Below, piece by piece: positions 17,380 through 26,790 of a stretch of DNA of 64,000 bases. Within the stretch, counting starts at the first letter, position 1, and every line of letters begins with the position of its first letter. The stretch spans positions 1-64,000 of the forward strand of contig NZ_CP026107.1 of assembly GCF_002902965.1 (NCBI RefSeq), in the 5' to 3' direction. Source of the DNA: Paraburkholderia hospita. Its GTDB lineage: Bacteria; Pseudomonadota; Gammaproteobacteria; Burkholderiales; Burkholderiaceae. Made by a program: the position numbers and the translations under genes. Under the pieces are notes generated by a model. The model was not told the DNA's origin. It was given only the letters and a program-made list of their open reading frames with translations, and made no database searches.

Positions 17380-19377
17380 CTAGTTCTCGCTCGCTCCGCT
17401 GTTTCGCGGATCGGCGGCGCACAGAGAGGGCATCTTGCGATAGACGGTGTTGCGCGAAATGCCGAGAGCGCGCGCCGCCGCCGACACGTTGCCGTTATGC
17501 CGCGCGACAGCCGCCGCAATCGCGGAGGCCTGCACGTCCTGCATCCGCGCGTCGTGCAGCGGCAATGGGTAGTCTGCCGCGCGCGCCGCCAGTGCTGAAC
17601 TGCTGCGCAGATCGTCGAAGAAATCGTCGGGCAGATGCTCACGGCGGATTTGCCCATCGTCGTCGACCATCGCGGCTGCCGTGCGCAGCAGATTGCCGAG
17701 TTGCCGGAAATTGCCCGGCCACGCGCATTGCTCGAACAGCGTCTTCACGTCGTCCGCGACGCTGAGCGGCGCGCCTGCGATTTCGTCGGACGGTACCGAT
17801 TGCAGCATCCGCTCGATGACGATTGCGAGATCGGTGCGTTCGCGCAATGGCGGCAGTCTGACGACGAGACCGTTCAAACGGTAATACAGGTCCTCGCGGA
17901 ACCGGTTCTGCACGATCATTTCGCGCAGATTGCGGTGCGTCGCGCAGATGATCGCGATGTCGACGGGAATCGACTTGCTGGAGCCGAGGGGATCGACGAC
18001 GCGTTCCTGCAACACGCGCAGCAGCCTCACCTGTAACGGATACGGCATGTCGCCGATCTCGTCGAGAAACAGCGTGCCGCCGTTGGCCTGCAGCAGTTTG
18101 CCGATCGCGCCTTTGCGCCGCGCGCCCGTAAATGCGCCGTCTTCGTAGCCGAAAAGCTCCGACTCGATCAGGTTTTCGGGTATCGATGCGCAGTTGACCG
18201 CGACGAACGGGCCCGCGCGGCGCGGTGAATCGTTATGGATGGCCTGCGCGAGCAGTTCCTTGCCGGTGCCCGTCTCGCCCGTGATCAGGATGGGGATGTC
18301 CTTGCCGAGCACCTTGCGCACCTTCGCGACGACGGCGCAAATCTGCGGGTCGCCCGTGTCGAGCGAGTCGAGCCGCGACGGCGCGTTGGCGGGCGAGGCG
18401 GCTTTTGTTAGCGGCGCGCGCGCAGCGGCGGGCCGCGCGTTGGCGGCAGCGTCGGCGGGCCATGAAGTCTCGCTGCCGAGCGTCGGGCGGCGAAACTCGA
18501 CGTTCGCGCACACGACCGTGCCGTTACTCAGATCGAGCGTAATGTGATGGCCCTGGCTCGCGCGCAGGCGGTCGATCAGCTGCGGCGTGGTCAGCCCGAA
18601 CAGCGACGACAGCGTATGCGCGCGCATCGCCGCGAGCGGCAGCCCGACCTGGAACTGCGCGCTGCGATTCGCGGACAGAAAGCGCCCGTCACACGTGAAG
18701 GCCATGATGCCTTCCATCAACGTGCCCAGAAATTCGGGCCGGCCATGAAACGCGATTTGCAGCGTGTTGCGGAAGGTGTTCGCGAACAGATGGTTTTCGA
18801 TCATCTGCACGGACATCTTCGCGAGCGCCATCGTGTGCTGATGGTAGCCGCGATGGTCGCCCGTCACGTCGAGCACGCCGACCAGATCGCCGTACGGATC
18901 GAGGATCGGCACGCTGGAACAGGTCAGGAAGCGGTTAGCGGCGAGATAGTGCTGATCGCCGTGCACGACGGTCGCCGTGCGCTCGGCGATGGCCGTGCCG
19001 ATCGCATTCGTGCCTTGCCGTTCCTCGGCCCAGTTGGCGCCAGCCATGAGCGCGACTTTCTCGGCGCGCTGCAGAAAATCGTCGTCGCCGATCGAATGGA
19101 GAATCAGCCCTTGCGCATCGGTGAGCACGATCATGCTTTGCGTGTTCGCGATCTGCTCGCGCAGCGTTTCCATGACGGGCGTGGCGTGCGCGCACAGCAC
19201 GAGATTCTGTTCGAGCTTCATGCGCAATTCGCCGTGCGTCAGCACATCGTAGTCGGGACGCATCGCCGCGCTTAGCCCGAACGTTTCCGACCTCTCGTGC
19301 GCTTTCTGGATCGACGGGGTGAGCCAGCCGCTCTCCCGGCCTGTCAGTGATCCGGTTGTCTTCGCATCGTCGCGCAT
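17380..19377 (-). CDS. Sigma-54-dependent AcoR-like transcriptional activator
   Basis: A 665-residue enhancer-binding protein. A GAF-type sensor domain spans roughly residues 60-200 and a PAS-like stretch about 205-300. A Pro/Ala linker leads to an AAA+ domain with Walker A GETGTGKE (367-374), GAFTGA (414-419, the sigma-54 contact loop) and Walker B GGTLFLDE (433-440). A Fis-type helix-turn-helix ([21 protein letters not shown]) ends the protein. This is the AcoR/acetoin-regulator architecture without a receiver domain, so it probably senses a small molecule directly. It lies just upstream of pqqA and is the obvious activator of the two -24/-12 promoters. Confidence 0.92.
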   Translation of the reverse strand: MRDDAKTTGSLTGRESGWLTPSIQKAHERSETFGLSAAMRPDYDVLTHGELRMKLEQNLVLCAHATPVMETLREQIANTQSMIVLTDAQGLILHSIGDDDFLQRAEKVALMAGANWAEERQGTNAIGTAIAERTATVVHGDQHYLAANRFLTCSSVPILDPYGDLVGVLDVTGDHRGYHQHTMALAKMSVQMIENHLFANTFRNTLQIAFHGRPEFLGTLMEGIMAFTCDGRFLSANRSAQFQVGLPLAAMRAHTLSSLFGLTTPQLIDRLRASQGHHITLDLSNGTVVCANVEFRRPTLGSETSWPADAAANARPAAARAPLTKAASPANAPSRLDSLDTGDPQICAVVAKVRKVLGKDIPILITGETGTGKELLAQAIHNDSPRRAGPFVAVNCASIPENLIESELFGYEDGAFTGARRKGAIGKLLQANGGTLFLDEIGDMPYPLQVRLLRVLQERVVDPLGSSKSIPVDIAIICATHRNLREMIVQNRFREDLYYRLNGLVVRLPPLRERTDLAIVIERMLQSVPSDEIAGAPLSVADDVKTLFEQCAWPGNFRQLGNLLRTAAAMVDDDGQIRREHLPDDFFDDLRSSSALAARAADYPLPLHDARMQDVQASAIAAAVARHNGNVSAAARALGISRNTVYRKMPSLCAADPRNSGASEN

Positions 19378-19505
19378 CTCTCCTCCTGTATCGTGCCTGT
19401 CGTGGTGCAGGCATCGCGGGAGTTAAAAGCAAGACGCGCGCCATTCGATGCTGTTAGCCGGACGAAAGGATGGGTTGCGGACGAAGCGGTCGGTGGGAAT
19501 CGGGC

Positions 19506-20486
19506 ATGCGAAGATTCATTCTTCTGAAAACGCGTTCGTCGTCAGGAACGCATACGAGTGCACACGACTTGATGCATCGAACGATCACTCGCGATGGTCA
19601 CGCGATCGCCTATACCGTGCATGGCGATCCACACGGCGTGCCTGTCGTCGTGCTGCATGGCGGGCCGGGAAGCGGCAGTCAGCCTGGCGCGTTGCGTCTG
19701 TTCGATCTCACGCGCGTTCGCGTCGTGATGGTGGACCAGCGAGGCACTGGTGCGTCGACGCCGCGTGGAAGCCTTCGCCATAACGACACGCAGCGCCTGA
19801 TCCGCGATCTCGAAGCGATACGCGCGCAACTGGGCATCGTGCGTTGGGGCGTTGTCGGCGGATCGTGGGGCGCGGCGCTTGCGCTGGCATACGCGGGAAC
19901 GCATCCCGCATCCGTTAGCGGCGTCGTGTTGCGCGGACTCTTTCTAACGTCGGAACGCGAAGTGCGTCGCCTGTTCGTGACGTCGCGTTTTCGTGCGCCG
20001 CGCGAGTGGCGCGCGTTGATGCGAGCAACGCGTTGCGAGCGGGCGTCGTCGCTGCCATCGGCCTGCATGCGGTCGATGCGATCGCAAACACGCGGACATA
20101 CCGATGCCGTCGCTGCCGCGTGGCGCGCATATGAAAACGCGGTATTGATGCACAAGCAGACTGCGGCTCACAAGCGAACGTCATCGAAGCACGATGAAGC
20201 GACGACAGCGAAATACCGTATCCAGGCCCACTATCTCGCGCACGATTGCTGGCTCGGCGAACGTCGTCTGATCGCGCTGGCGAAGCGTGCGGTCGCATCG
20301 GGTGTCGCGGTGCACGCGGTGCATGGATCTCGCGATCCCGTTTGTCCGCCCGACAATCTGCACCGCTTGATGCGCGCGGTTCCCGCCGTGCATGGCCGGT
20401 TTGTCGACGCGGGTCATCTGGCATCGGACCCGCGTCTCGCGGAAGCCCTCGTTGCGGCAATCCGCGAAGCGTTCGGCACTCGTTAG
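19506..20486 (+). CDS. Alpha/beta hydrolase, proline iminopeptidase-like (S33 family)
   Basis: An alpha/beta hydrolase with the S33 pattern: VVVLHGGPGSGSQP oxyanion segment, VVMVDQRGTGAS, nucleophile elbow GGSWGAALALAYAGTHP, acid HGSRDPVCPP and base DAGHLA. These features fit prolyl aminopeptidase-like enzymes, although the middle cap (RCERASSLPSACMRSMRSQTRGHTD) is diverged. Start is uncertain: ATG 19506 is used, but family similarity begins at ATG 19572 (MHRTITRDGHAIAY). Cytoplasmic. Confidence 0.8.
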   Translation: MRRFILLKTRSSSGTHTSAHDLMHRTITRDGHAIAYTVHGDPHGVPVVVLHGGPGSGSQPGALRLFDLTRVRVVMVDQRGTGASTPRGSLRHNDTQRLIRDLEAIRAQLGIVRWGVVGGSWGAALALAYAGTHPASVSGVVLRGLFLTSEREVRRLFVTSRFRAPREWRALMRATRCERASSLPSACMRSMRSQTRGHTDAVAAAWRAYENAVLMHKQTAAHKRTSSKHDEATTAKYRIQAHYLAHDCWLGERRLIALAKRAVASGVAVHAVHGSRDPVCPPDNLHRLMRAVPAVHGRFVDAGHLASDPRLAEALVAAIREAFGTR

Positions 20487-20496
20487 CGCGATCGCG

Positions 20497-20772
20497 TCAA
20501 CTTTCCTGATCGGCGAACAGATCGCCGAAAAGATCCGGCGCGGGAACGCGTTCCGGCTCCCGCGACGGCAGCGTGCCATCGCGCACCTGCGCGAGGACGC
20601 CGGGCGGTAGCCACGTCTCTTCCATTGCGGCGATGCCGCTCTCGATCATCTGCTGCAGAAAAAACGATTGCCGGCGTCCCGTGACTTCGGCCAATAGCCT
20701 CAGCCTCCGCTCGATCGCCGGTTCCACTCGTACCGCAACCACCTGAAGCCTGTTATCGGCGGTTCTTTTCAC
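20497..20772 (-). CDS. Ribbon-helix-helix (CopG-like) protein
   Basis: A 91-residue protein whose first 50 residues (LQVVAVRVEPAIERRLRLLAEVTGRRQSFFLQQMIESGIAAMEE) follow the beta-helix-helix pattern of RHH antitoxins and repressors. The C-terminus is acidic and Pro-rich, suitable for wrapping a toxin. No toxin gene lies next to it on either side, so it is an orphan antitoxin-like regulator or a stand-alone repressor. It is convergent with the hydrolase gene. Confidence 0.75.
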   Translation of the reverse strand: MKRTADNRLQVVAVRVEPAIERRLRLLAEVTGRRQSFFLQQMIESGIAAMEETWLPPGVLAQVRDGTLPSREPERVPAPDLFGDLFADQES

Positions 20773-20869
20773 TGCATGCTCCTGTCGACATAACTCTGCG
20801 CCGTGCTTCTACCACGGCGCCTGGTCGCATGGCAATGCTTTATTTGAACTGGCAGTGAGTTACGGTGCC

Positions 20870-21166
20870 TTAATCGTCGTCATCGTCGTGATGACGATGC
20901 CCGCGATGGCGGCCGTGATCGTGGTGCCACCCGCGGTCGTCGCGATAGCCATATCCATATCCATATCCGTAGCCGTCGCCGTAGTAGACGGGCGCTGGCG
21001 CGTAGACGGCGGGCGGCGGCGGTGCGTAGACGACGGCAGGCGCCGGTTCGACATAGATGGGAGCCGGCACGCCGAACGTCACGCCGACATCGACGTGAGC
21101 GAGTGCCGCGGTGGACGCGCATGCGCTGAAAAGTCCGGCCGCGCAGATGAGTGTCAGGTGTTTCAA
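20870..21166 (-). CDS. Small exported Tyr/Gly-rich and His/Asp-rich protein
   Basis: A 98-residue protein starting at TTG 21166 with GGAG eight bases upstream: signal peptide LKHLTLICAAGLFSACASTAALA, then AHVDVGVTFGVPAPIYVEPAP, a Pro/Tyr stretch, GDGYGYGYGYGY, and a tail of His, Arg and Asp (HRGHRHHDDDDD). The tail could bind divalent metal. The Ala-Cys in the signal could also serve as a lipobox (FSAC). Common in Burkholderiaceae as small PXPV- or YXWGY-like envelope proteins; function unknown. Confidence 0.65.
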   Translation of the reverse strand: MKHLTLICAAGLFSACASTAALAHVDVGVTFGVPAPIYVEPAPAVVYAPPPPAVYAPAPVYYGDGYGYGYGYGYRDDRGWHHDHGRHRGHRHHDDDDD

Positions 21167-21294
21167 CGTGTTGCTCCGTTCAAGGCGTCTGCAGATGGAC
21201 GCCATTCGATGGCGAGTGACGCGCATTGTAGAAATGCAGTCGTTCTCATGTTGCTTCCACCCTGTTGCGTGTGTAACGCCAGGTAACCGCGCGA

Positions 21295-22029
21295 TCAGGA
21301 AGCTGTGAGCGAGTCGCCCGATACATGCACGCGTTGTCCAACCTGCACCTGCGGCTGCGTCGCGTAAGTGAAGTTGCGATAGCTACCGTCCTGCATGCGG
21401 ACCTGCACCTGGTAGCTCGTCTGCTTGCGCACGGCGTGCTCGATGCCGTTGCCCGCGACACCACCGCCGACAGCGCCCACGACCGTGGCGAGAATGCGCC
21501 CACGCCCGCCGCCGAACTGATTGCCGATCAGGCCGCCCGCGACGGCGCCGCCCACGGCGCCGAGACCCGTCGTCGGCTCGGGGGTTTGCACGGCGTTGAC
21601 AGCCACCACTTCGCCCGCATAGGGATCTGCGGCGACTTGCCGTGTGCCTGCCGGTTGCGCAGACGCTTGCGAGTAGTCGCCGTTCGCGTATTGCGGAGCC
21701 GGTGCGACACGCGGCTTGCGCGTGTGATGAACGGGCTTGGGAGCCTCGGTCGCTGCTTGCTGCGCGACGGGCTGCGCGACCTGTTGCGCGACATTCGTTT
21801 GCTGCACCATGCCGGTTTGCTGGGTAGCGGCGAGCGGCACGCTCGCCGCTTGCGCCACGGCGGGCGCGATCTGCTCGTTGGCCGGGGGCGTCGCGTGCGA
21901 CACGGGCAGAATGCCCGTCATCGCTGCAACGCCGGTGACGCTAGCGAGTATCACGGACACAGCCGCGCCCGCGATCAAGGGATGGATACGGCTGCGTTGC
22001 GCAATGCTGTTCGTGACGTTGGCGCTCAT
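21295..22029 (-). CDS. Glycine zipper 2TM domain-containing envelope protein
   Basis: A 244-residue protein: N-terminal membrane anchor (AGAAVSVILASVTGVAAMTGI), a Gln/Ala/Val-rich linker and then a glycine zipper (GLGAVGGAVAGGLIGNQFGGGRGRILATVVGAVGGGVAGNGIEH). The C-terminus resembles the SH3-like end of outer-membrane SlyB/17-kDa antigens (YQVQVRMQDGSYRNFTYATQPQVQVGQRVHVSGDSL). ATG 22029 has GGAG at good spacing; an ATG four codons upstream is less likely. Probably envelope integrity. Confidence 0.88.
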   Translation of the reverse strand: MSANVTNSIAQRSRIHPLIAGAAVSVILASVTGVAAMTGILPVSHATPPANEQIAPAVAQAASVPLAATQQTGMVQQTNVAQQVAQPVAQQAATEAPKPVHHTRKPRVAPAPQYANGDYSQASAQPAGTRQVAADPYAGEVVAVNAVQTPEPTTGLGAVGGAVAGGLIGNQFGGGRGRILATVVGAVGGGVAGNGIEHAVRKQTSYQVQVRMQDGSYRNFTYATQPQVQVGQRVHVSGDSLTAS

Positions 22030-22147
22030 CGTGGGCTCCACGGTTGGTGTGTGCCTGCAATAACGCCGCTCGACCGAGCGCGGTGCACGTGATACTGAAA
22101 CGGCTTTGTAAGCATTTGTAGCGAGTGTTTCGATGCGATATGCGCGC

Positions 22148-22492
22148 TCAGCAAAAGCGCTGCGCGAGATCGTAGATCAACAGAAACACGCAGCCCGTAT
22201 CGCTCCTGAATCGATCTTCGACCGTTCCCGCTTCTGCGATGCCCACCCATCCCGGCAAAAGACGCTGACCGTTCTGAATGGCCTCGCCTTCGAGCATGTA
22301 GATGAACTCCGGTCCCGTATGCAGGTGCATCGGGAACACCGTTCCCGCTTCGAAGCGAACGAGCTGCATCGCGCGTCCGTTGGCCTTGCCGAGATTCTTG
22401 ATCTGAACACCGCTGGCACACGCTGACGGTGTCCACGGTAGCGCTTGCGCATCGACGGATGAAAAGCGCGGCGCGGTAGGTTGCTGGTTCAT
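22148..22492 (-). CDS. Cupin domain protein (ChrR-like)
   Basis: A 114-residue single-domain cupin. Motif 1 appears as FPMHLHTGPEFIYMLEGEA (HxH and Glu metal ligands), motif 2 as PGWVGIAEAGTVEDRF. The arrangement resembles the cupin half of ChrR-type anti-sigma factors, but no zinc-binding anti-sigma domain or sigma factor gene is adjacent. Likely a small metal-binding enzyme or sensor; ligand unknown. Confidence 0.8.
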   Translation of the reverse strand: MNQQPTAPRFSSVDAQALPWTPSACASGVQIKNLGKANGRAMQLVRFEAGTVFPMHLHTGPEFIYMLEGEAIQNGQRLLPGWVGIAEAGTVEDRFRSDTGCVFLLIYDLAQRFC

Positions 22493-22693
22493 CTCATTTC
22501 CCGTTCGTTTTCGTTAGGGATTTCCTGACGCGAGATTCAGCAGGCTTGACGTCGAGCCCGTTCCCAATCCTGACTGCATCAAAAATTGCGGCGTGGGTCA
22601 ATGTCAAAGCGCGTGCGTGTGTCGCTTGCCGATAGCGCACACCTGACTTTCGCTTGGGCTGGACGGCACGCGCAGACTGGTCGGGAGAAGGGA

Positions 22694-23422
22694 ATGCATT
22701 TCGAGGAGCTTTCCAACGAAGAATGGTCGCTGGTCGCACCGATTCTCAACGCGCAACCGCATGCGGGCGTTCTCAAACGTGGACGCCCGCGCATCAGGAC
22801 GCGCGTGGTCGCCAATGCGGTGCTATGGGTGTTGACCACTGGGCAATCGTGGTCGAAGCTGCCCGCGCACTATCCGTCGCAACCGACTTGCCGATGCCGT
22901 TTCGAAGAGTGGCGGCTCAATGGCAAGATCGCCGATATGATCCGCATCCTGCGCGAGCTGGGACGCAGTTTTTCGTACGTGCCCGATGCGCCATGCGTGA
23001 GCAAAAAGCCCGTGCCGAAACGCGACGATGGCCCGATGGAAGAGCGCGGCATACCTCGCGTGATCTGGAAAAGCCAGGCGTCATGGCAGGCCTCGCCGGC
23101 AGAGCAAGAACCCGCGCACGAGCTGCACCCCGACTACCCGAGCCGCGCATTCTGGATGGGGCTCGCAGCGAAGGGCGCGCGCGTGATCGACGAGTGTGGC
23201 TATGTCGTGTATGTCGCGGCGGATCCGGTGCCGGGCGCGATGTTTCGCGGCTGGGCGGAGATCACGCGGGACGGTAGGCGCGTCGCGCGCTCCGGCCTGG
23301 TAGGCCCGAAGTTCGACATGCCGGACGACGCGCTGCAATGCGCGCTGACGTGGGCGCGACGCTGGATCGAACTGCACGGCGTGCGCTTCGAATTGGAACT
23401 GCTGCACAGAGCGGCCGATTGA
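22694..23422 (+). CDS. Transposase-type (IS5/DUF4096) DNA-binding domain fused to an unknown domain
   Basis: A 242-residue protein. Residues 1-85 (MHFEELSNEEWSLVAPILN, GRPRIRTRVVANAVLWVLTTGQSWSKLP, CRCRFEEWRLNGKIADMIRIL) match the N-terminal DNA-binding domain of IS5-family transposases. The rest shows no DDE catalytic domain but a new soluble domain (FWMGLAAKGARVIDECGYVVYVAADPVPG). No terminal inverted repeats were seen around it. It looks domesticated, perhaps as a regulator, rather than a broken insertion sequence. ATG 22694 chosen because similarity starts there and GGGAAGGG precedes it. Confidence 0.75.
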   Translation: MHFEELSNEEWSLVAPILNAQPHAGVLKRGRPRIRTRVVANAVLWVLTTGQSWSKLPAHYPSQPTCRCRFEEWRLNGKIADMIRILRELGRSFSYVPDAPCVSKKPVPKRDDGPMEERGIPRVIWKSQASWQASPAEQEPAHELHPDYPSRAFWMGLAAKGARVIDECGYVVYVAADPVPGAMFRGWAEITRDGRRVARSGLVGPKFDMPDDALQCALTWARRWIELHGVRFELELLHRAAD

Positions 23423-23607
23423 CGCACGCGGCCTCACACATGATCCGGAATGCATCGCGCACCAGTTTCGGGCGGTTTATAACGTTTCCTGAAACTGTGA
23501 GTTGGTTGATCAGATGTTTATCCGCAGAGCCGACACTCCTACACTGTTTTCAACGCAACGAACAAAACAGTTCGAAGCATCCGAAAACAAATCTGGAGGT
23601 AATGATC

Positions 23608-23928
23608 ATGAAATCGCTCATCAAGGCTCTTGCAGTTGCTGCTGTCCTCGCTGTTCCGGTCGTGTCATTCGCGCAATCCAGCCAGCCGGTGACCCGTGCC
23701 CAAGTCCGCGCCGAGCTGGTGCAACTGGAAAAAGCAGGTTATGTCCCGTCGAATAGCAGCGACACGCAATATCCGGCCAACATTCAGGCCGCAGAAGCAA
23801 AGGTCGATGTTGCCAACGGCATTCAAAACAGCGGTGTCGGCGGTGTTGCAGATGGTTCGTCGCAAGGTGGTCAACGCGCTTCGTTCAGCCCGAGTTCTTA
23901 CTCGGTGCCTGTTTTCGAACACCACTGA
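23608..23928 (+). CDS. DUF4148 domain-containing exported protein
   Basis: A 106-residue small exported protein: signal peptide MKSLIKALAVAAVLAVPVVSFAQ, then PVTRAQVRAELVQLEKAGYVPSNSSDTQYPANIQAAEAKV, the DUF4148 signature abundant in Burkholderia. GGAGG lies eight bases upstream of ATG 23608; ATG 23602 is too close to it. Function unknown, periplasmic. Confidence 0.9.
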   Translation: MKSLIKALAVAAVLAVPVVSFAQSSQPVTRAQVRAELVQLEKAGYVPSNSSDTQYPANIQAAEAKVDVANGIQNSGVGGVADGSSQGGQRASFSPSSYSVPVFEHH

Positions 23929-24069
23929 TGCGCAAAGCGCTGGCTTCGTAGCCAGCGCACCGCTTGATTCAGTCCGCCGCGACACGCGCCGTCATATGAC
24001 GGAACGCCTGTCGCGGTTTGTTTTTTGGGCGAGCGGTCCGACATCATTGACAAGCAGCGACCACCGGCT

Positions 24070-24672
24070 TTATTGAACAAGCCACCCGCGCGCAATCGGC
24101 CACGCCAGCACCTTCCGATACAACGCGATCAACCGGTCCGTCACCGCATCACCCGCCAGCGGCCAAAGCGGCGTGACGACCCCATGTGCCACGCACGCAA
24201 TCGCAACGGCGCCCGCCATATCCAGCGGATAGTGCACGCCGACGAACACGCGCGCCCACGCGACGGCCAGCCCTGCAACGAGCGTTAGCTCACCGTACCA
24301 ACGCTTGCGCGCCAACAGCAAGGTCAGCGCGACGCTGGCGAACACCGTACCGTGATCGCTTGGAAACGACGAATCCGGCGCATGCTCGATGAACGTATGA
24401 CCAAGCCCGATCATGAACGGCCGTGGATGCAGCCACGCATGACCGATGACCTGATTGAATCCGAGCGCAAGCAGCACAACGCAACATGCGCGCAGCGCCG
24501 TCGCGCGATTGTTCCGCATACCCGAGAGCCAGAGCGCAGCGAGCACCAGCGGAACGAAATAGATCACGTAGTCGGCGATGAATGACGCGACGTCGATTTG
24601 CCAGCGTGGCGTCGACGTAGTCGCGTTGATCGTGAGAAAGAGCGCCTGATTTAACGCTTCGAGTGTGTGCAT
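24070..24672 (-). CDS. PAP2-family phosphatase, undecaprenyl-diphosphatase (BcrC-like)
   Basis: A 200-residue integral membrane PAP2 phosphatase with the three motifs: GHAWLHPRPF (KxxxxxxRP type), FPSDHGT, and ARVFVGVHYPLDMAGA. Several hydrophobic helices surround them. BcrC-like members dephosphorylate undecaprenyl diphosphate at the periplasmic face and give bacitracin tolerance; that substrate is inferred from length and motif layout. Divergent from the AraC-type gene. Confidence 0.88.
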   Translation of the reverse strand: MHTLEALNQALFLTINATTSTPRWQIDVASFIADYVIYFVPLVLAALWLSGMRNNRATALRACCVVLLALGFNQVIGHAWLHPRPFMIGLGHTFIEHAPDSSFPSDHGTVFASVALTLLLARKRWYGELTLVAGLAVAWARVFVGVHYPLDMAGAVAIACVAHGVVTPLWPLAGDAVTDRLIALYRKVLAWPIARGWLVQ

Positions 24673-24814
24673 GCTGTGATCGTGGCGGGATCGAAACCCT
24701 GGTGGAAAACGGTCGCCCGATCGTACCGGGTGAAGCTTATGTCACGCTTAGGGCCCTGCAATGCATGTTGAGCACGTGCACGCAACGAACGGAGTATTCT
24801 TTCGATGAACTTGC

Positions 24815-24840
24815 AAAAGACGGCACATGTGCCGTCTTTT
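24815..24840. promoter_or_regulatory. 26-bp perfect palindrome ahead of the AraC-type gene
   Basis: The run AAAAGACGGCACA and its exact reverse complement abut with no spacer and end in TTTT, 32 bp before the ATG at 24873. As RNA it would form a strong hairpin; as DNA it is a perfect dyad. It may be an operator for autoregulation or an attenuator in the leader. It cannot be the terminator of the neighbouring phosphatase gene, which reads away from it. Confidence 0.55.
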
Positions 24841-24872
24841 AGCAAGATGCCGAAAATGAAGGACGGTGCTTC

Positions 24873-25880
24873 ATGGATGCGGTCTCCGACGTGCTGCGCG
24901 TCGTGCGCCTGGGCGGCGCGGTTTATCTTCACGCCGAATTGACGGCGCCGTGGTGCGTGATCGGTCACGCCGATCAGTCGTTGTGCACCGCGTATCTGCC
25001 GAAGTCGGACCGTGTCGTCTCCTATCATCTGATCACGGAAGGCACGTGCTGGGCGCGACTGCCCGACTGCAGCGAGCCCGCCATCTGCGTCGGCGCGGGC
25101 GAATTGCTCGTCGTGCCGCAAGGCGAGGCGCACATCATGGGAAGCGCGGTCGATCTGACGCCCGTGCCCGCCGGACCGCTCATCGAATCTCAACTGGCCG
25201 CCATGCCGGGCGAAGTATTGAATCTCTCGTACGGCGGAGGCGGCGCGCGGACCAGCGTGCTATGCGGCTTTCTCGCCTGCGACGATGCGCTGACCAACCC
25301 GGTGCTCGGCTCGCTGCCGCGTCTCTTCAAGGTCGACGTGCGCAACGATCCACACTCTGCATGGATCGAAGCGTCACTGCGCTATGCCGCGACCGAGGCG
25401 GCGCAACGGCGCGCAGGCAGCGCGATCGTGCTCTCGCGTTTGTCCGAATTGCTGTTTGTGTGGGCCGTGCGGCGCTGCATCGACGACTTGCCGGCAGACC
25501 GCAAGAACTGGCTCGCGGGCGTGAAGGACCGGTTCGTCGGCCGCGCGCTGTCGATTCTGCATGCGCAACCTGCCTACAACTGGACCGTCGACGAACTCGC
25601 GCGAAAAGTCGGCCTATCGCGTTCCGCGTTTGCAGCCAGATTCAGCGAACTGCTAGGCCAACCGCCGATGCAATACCTCGCGCGCTGGCGTCTGATCGTC
25701 GCGGCGCAGGAACTGTCGTACAGCAGCAAGGCGATTGCGGCGATCGCCGAGGGAGTCGGTTACGAATCGGAATCGGCGTTCCATCGCGCGTTCCGGCGCG
25801 AGTTCGGCCAGCCGCCCGCTGCGTGGCGAAAGTGTCATAGCCATGTCAACGGCGCCGAGGCTCTGGCGGCGAGCCAGTAA
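24873..25880 (+). CDS. AraC-family transcriptional regulator
   Basis: A 335-residue regulator. The N-terminal half is a cupin-type sensing domain (GGAVYLHAELTAPWCVIGHADQ, VGAGELLVVPQGEAHIMGS). The C-terminal 100 residues hold two helix-turn-helices: WTVDELARKVGLSRSAFAARFSELLGQPPMQYLARWRL and KAIAAIAEGVGYESESAFHRAFRREFGQPPAAWR, the AraC signature. This cupin_6-type architecture is common in regulators of small oxidoreductases. Its 3' end overlaps the convergent hypothetical gene by 46 bp. Confidence 0.93.
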   Translation: MDAVSDVLRVVRLGGAVYLHAELTAPWCVIGHADQSLCTAYLPKSDRVVSYHLITEGTCWARLPDCSEPAICVGAGELLVVPQGEAHIMGSAVDLTPVPAGPLIESQLAAMPGEVLNLSYGGGGARTSVLCGFLACDDALTNPVLGSLPRLFKVDVRNDPHSAWIEASLRYAATEAAQRRAGSAIVLSRLSELLFVWAVRRCIDDLPADRKNWLAGVKDRFVGRALSILHAQPAYNWTVDELARKVGLSRSAFAARFSELLGQPPMQYLARWRLIVAAQELSYSSKAIAAIAEGVGYESESAFHRAFRREFGQPPAAWRKCHSHVNGAEALAASQ

Positions 25881-26335
25881 CGCGACAACTCCAGCAACTG
25901 ACCGCTGCGCCGCAGCGTGAAAGTCACGCGATTGCGTCCGGACAAGCCGCCGCGCGCAACGCGGACGCAGGCGGCTCGCCGTGGCATCGAATGGAGAGCC
26001 CGAAGCTCGTTTGTAATCGCGTGCACGATGCGACGCGCTGCGGCATGCCATGCGAGCGGATCGAGTATCCGCGTGCCGCGCAGCGATCTCAACAGCGACA
26101 GCGCGGTGCTGAGTTCGCGCATATGCCTGCCGTGGTCGTTGTTCAACTGCCGCACGATCGCGAAGCACGCATCCCAGCCGACATGCGTATGAACCTGCAG
26201 CCACGCAATCAGCAGCACGGTCGGCAAGAGCGCGAGGCTCTCGCGCGTCAGCACGTCGCTGTGCAATAGCGCGAGCAATTGAGCCTGTGAACTGTCGCTG
26301 ATGCAGGGTCGCTGCAAGTCCGGCAGGTGACGCAT
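25835..26335 (-). CDS. Hypothetical protein
   Basis: A 166-residue protein with a strong ribosome site (AGGAGG, eight bases before ATG 26335). It is largely helical (SQAQLLALLHSDVLTRESLALLPTVLLIAWLQVHTHVGWDACFAIVRQL) with many Arg and Leu and no recognised domain. The open frame extends further upstream to 26602 without support. Overlaps the end of the AraC-family gene. The ribosome site argues it is real. Confidence 0.6.
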   Translation of the reverse strand: MRHLPDLQRPCISDSSQAQLLALLHSDVLTRESLALLPTVLLIAWLQVHTHVGWDACFAIVRQLNNDHGRHMRELSTALSLLRSLRGTRILDPLAWHAAARRIVHAITNELRALHSMPRRAACVRVARGGLSGRNRVTFTLRRSGQLLELSRYWLAARASAPLTWL

Positions 26336-26790
26336 GACAAGGCCTCCTGTGACGAAAGGGTCGCGGATTCTCGTGGCCGATGGCGGACGCATCGCGTCTT
26401 GCCACGGCGATGGAAAAGGCTGGACACCCGACTTCACAAGACCTTGCTGCCTGACGTCGTTGAACGCGCTTGCTGCAACAGATGATGGATGGTGCTCGAT
26501 GCCGTCTCGGGATTCACTATGAGGCAAGGTGTTGCAAAGACCCTTGCCCTTGCGTCGCGCCTCTTTGTCCGATCGTCCGTTTTTGTCGTGCGCGTCGTGC
26601 AAACTTTGCCGCGCGTCCGGCGTGGTTTGCCGGGCGTCCTGTTGTCATCGGCGAGTACCTCGCGATTCCTTCGATTGACGCGAGCGAACCTTGCGACAAC
26701 ACTGTCTTCGAGTGCGCCCTGTGCCGCGAATGAACGCGTGACAGGGCGTTTGTTCGTCGGGCATCGATCTGCGTTGGGAGCGCGTAATTC
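26336..26790. other. 455-bp intergenic region
   Basis: No supportable gene: open frames on both strands are short, arginine-rich and continue as shadows of the SDR gene downstream. I found no strong palindrome or terminator. Confidence 0.5.
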
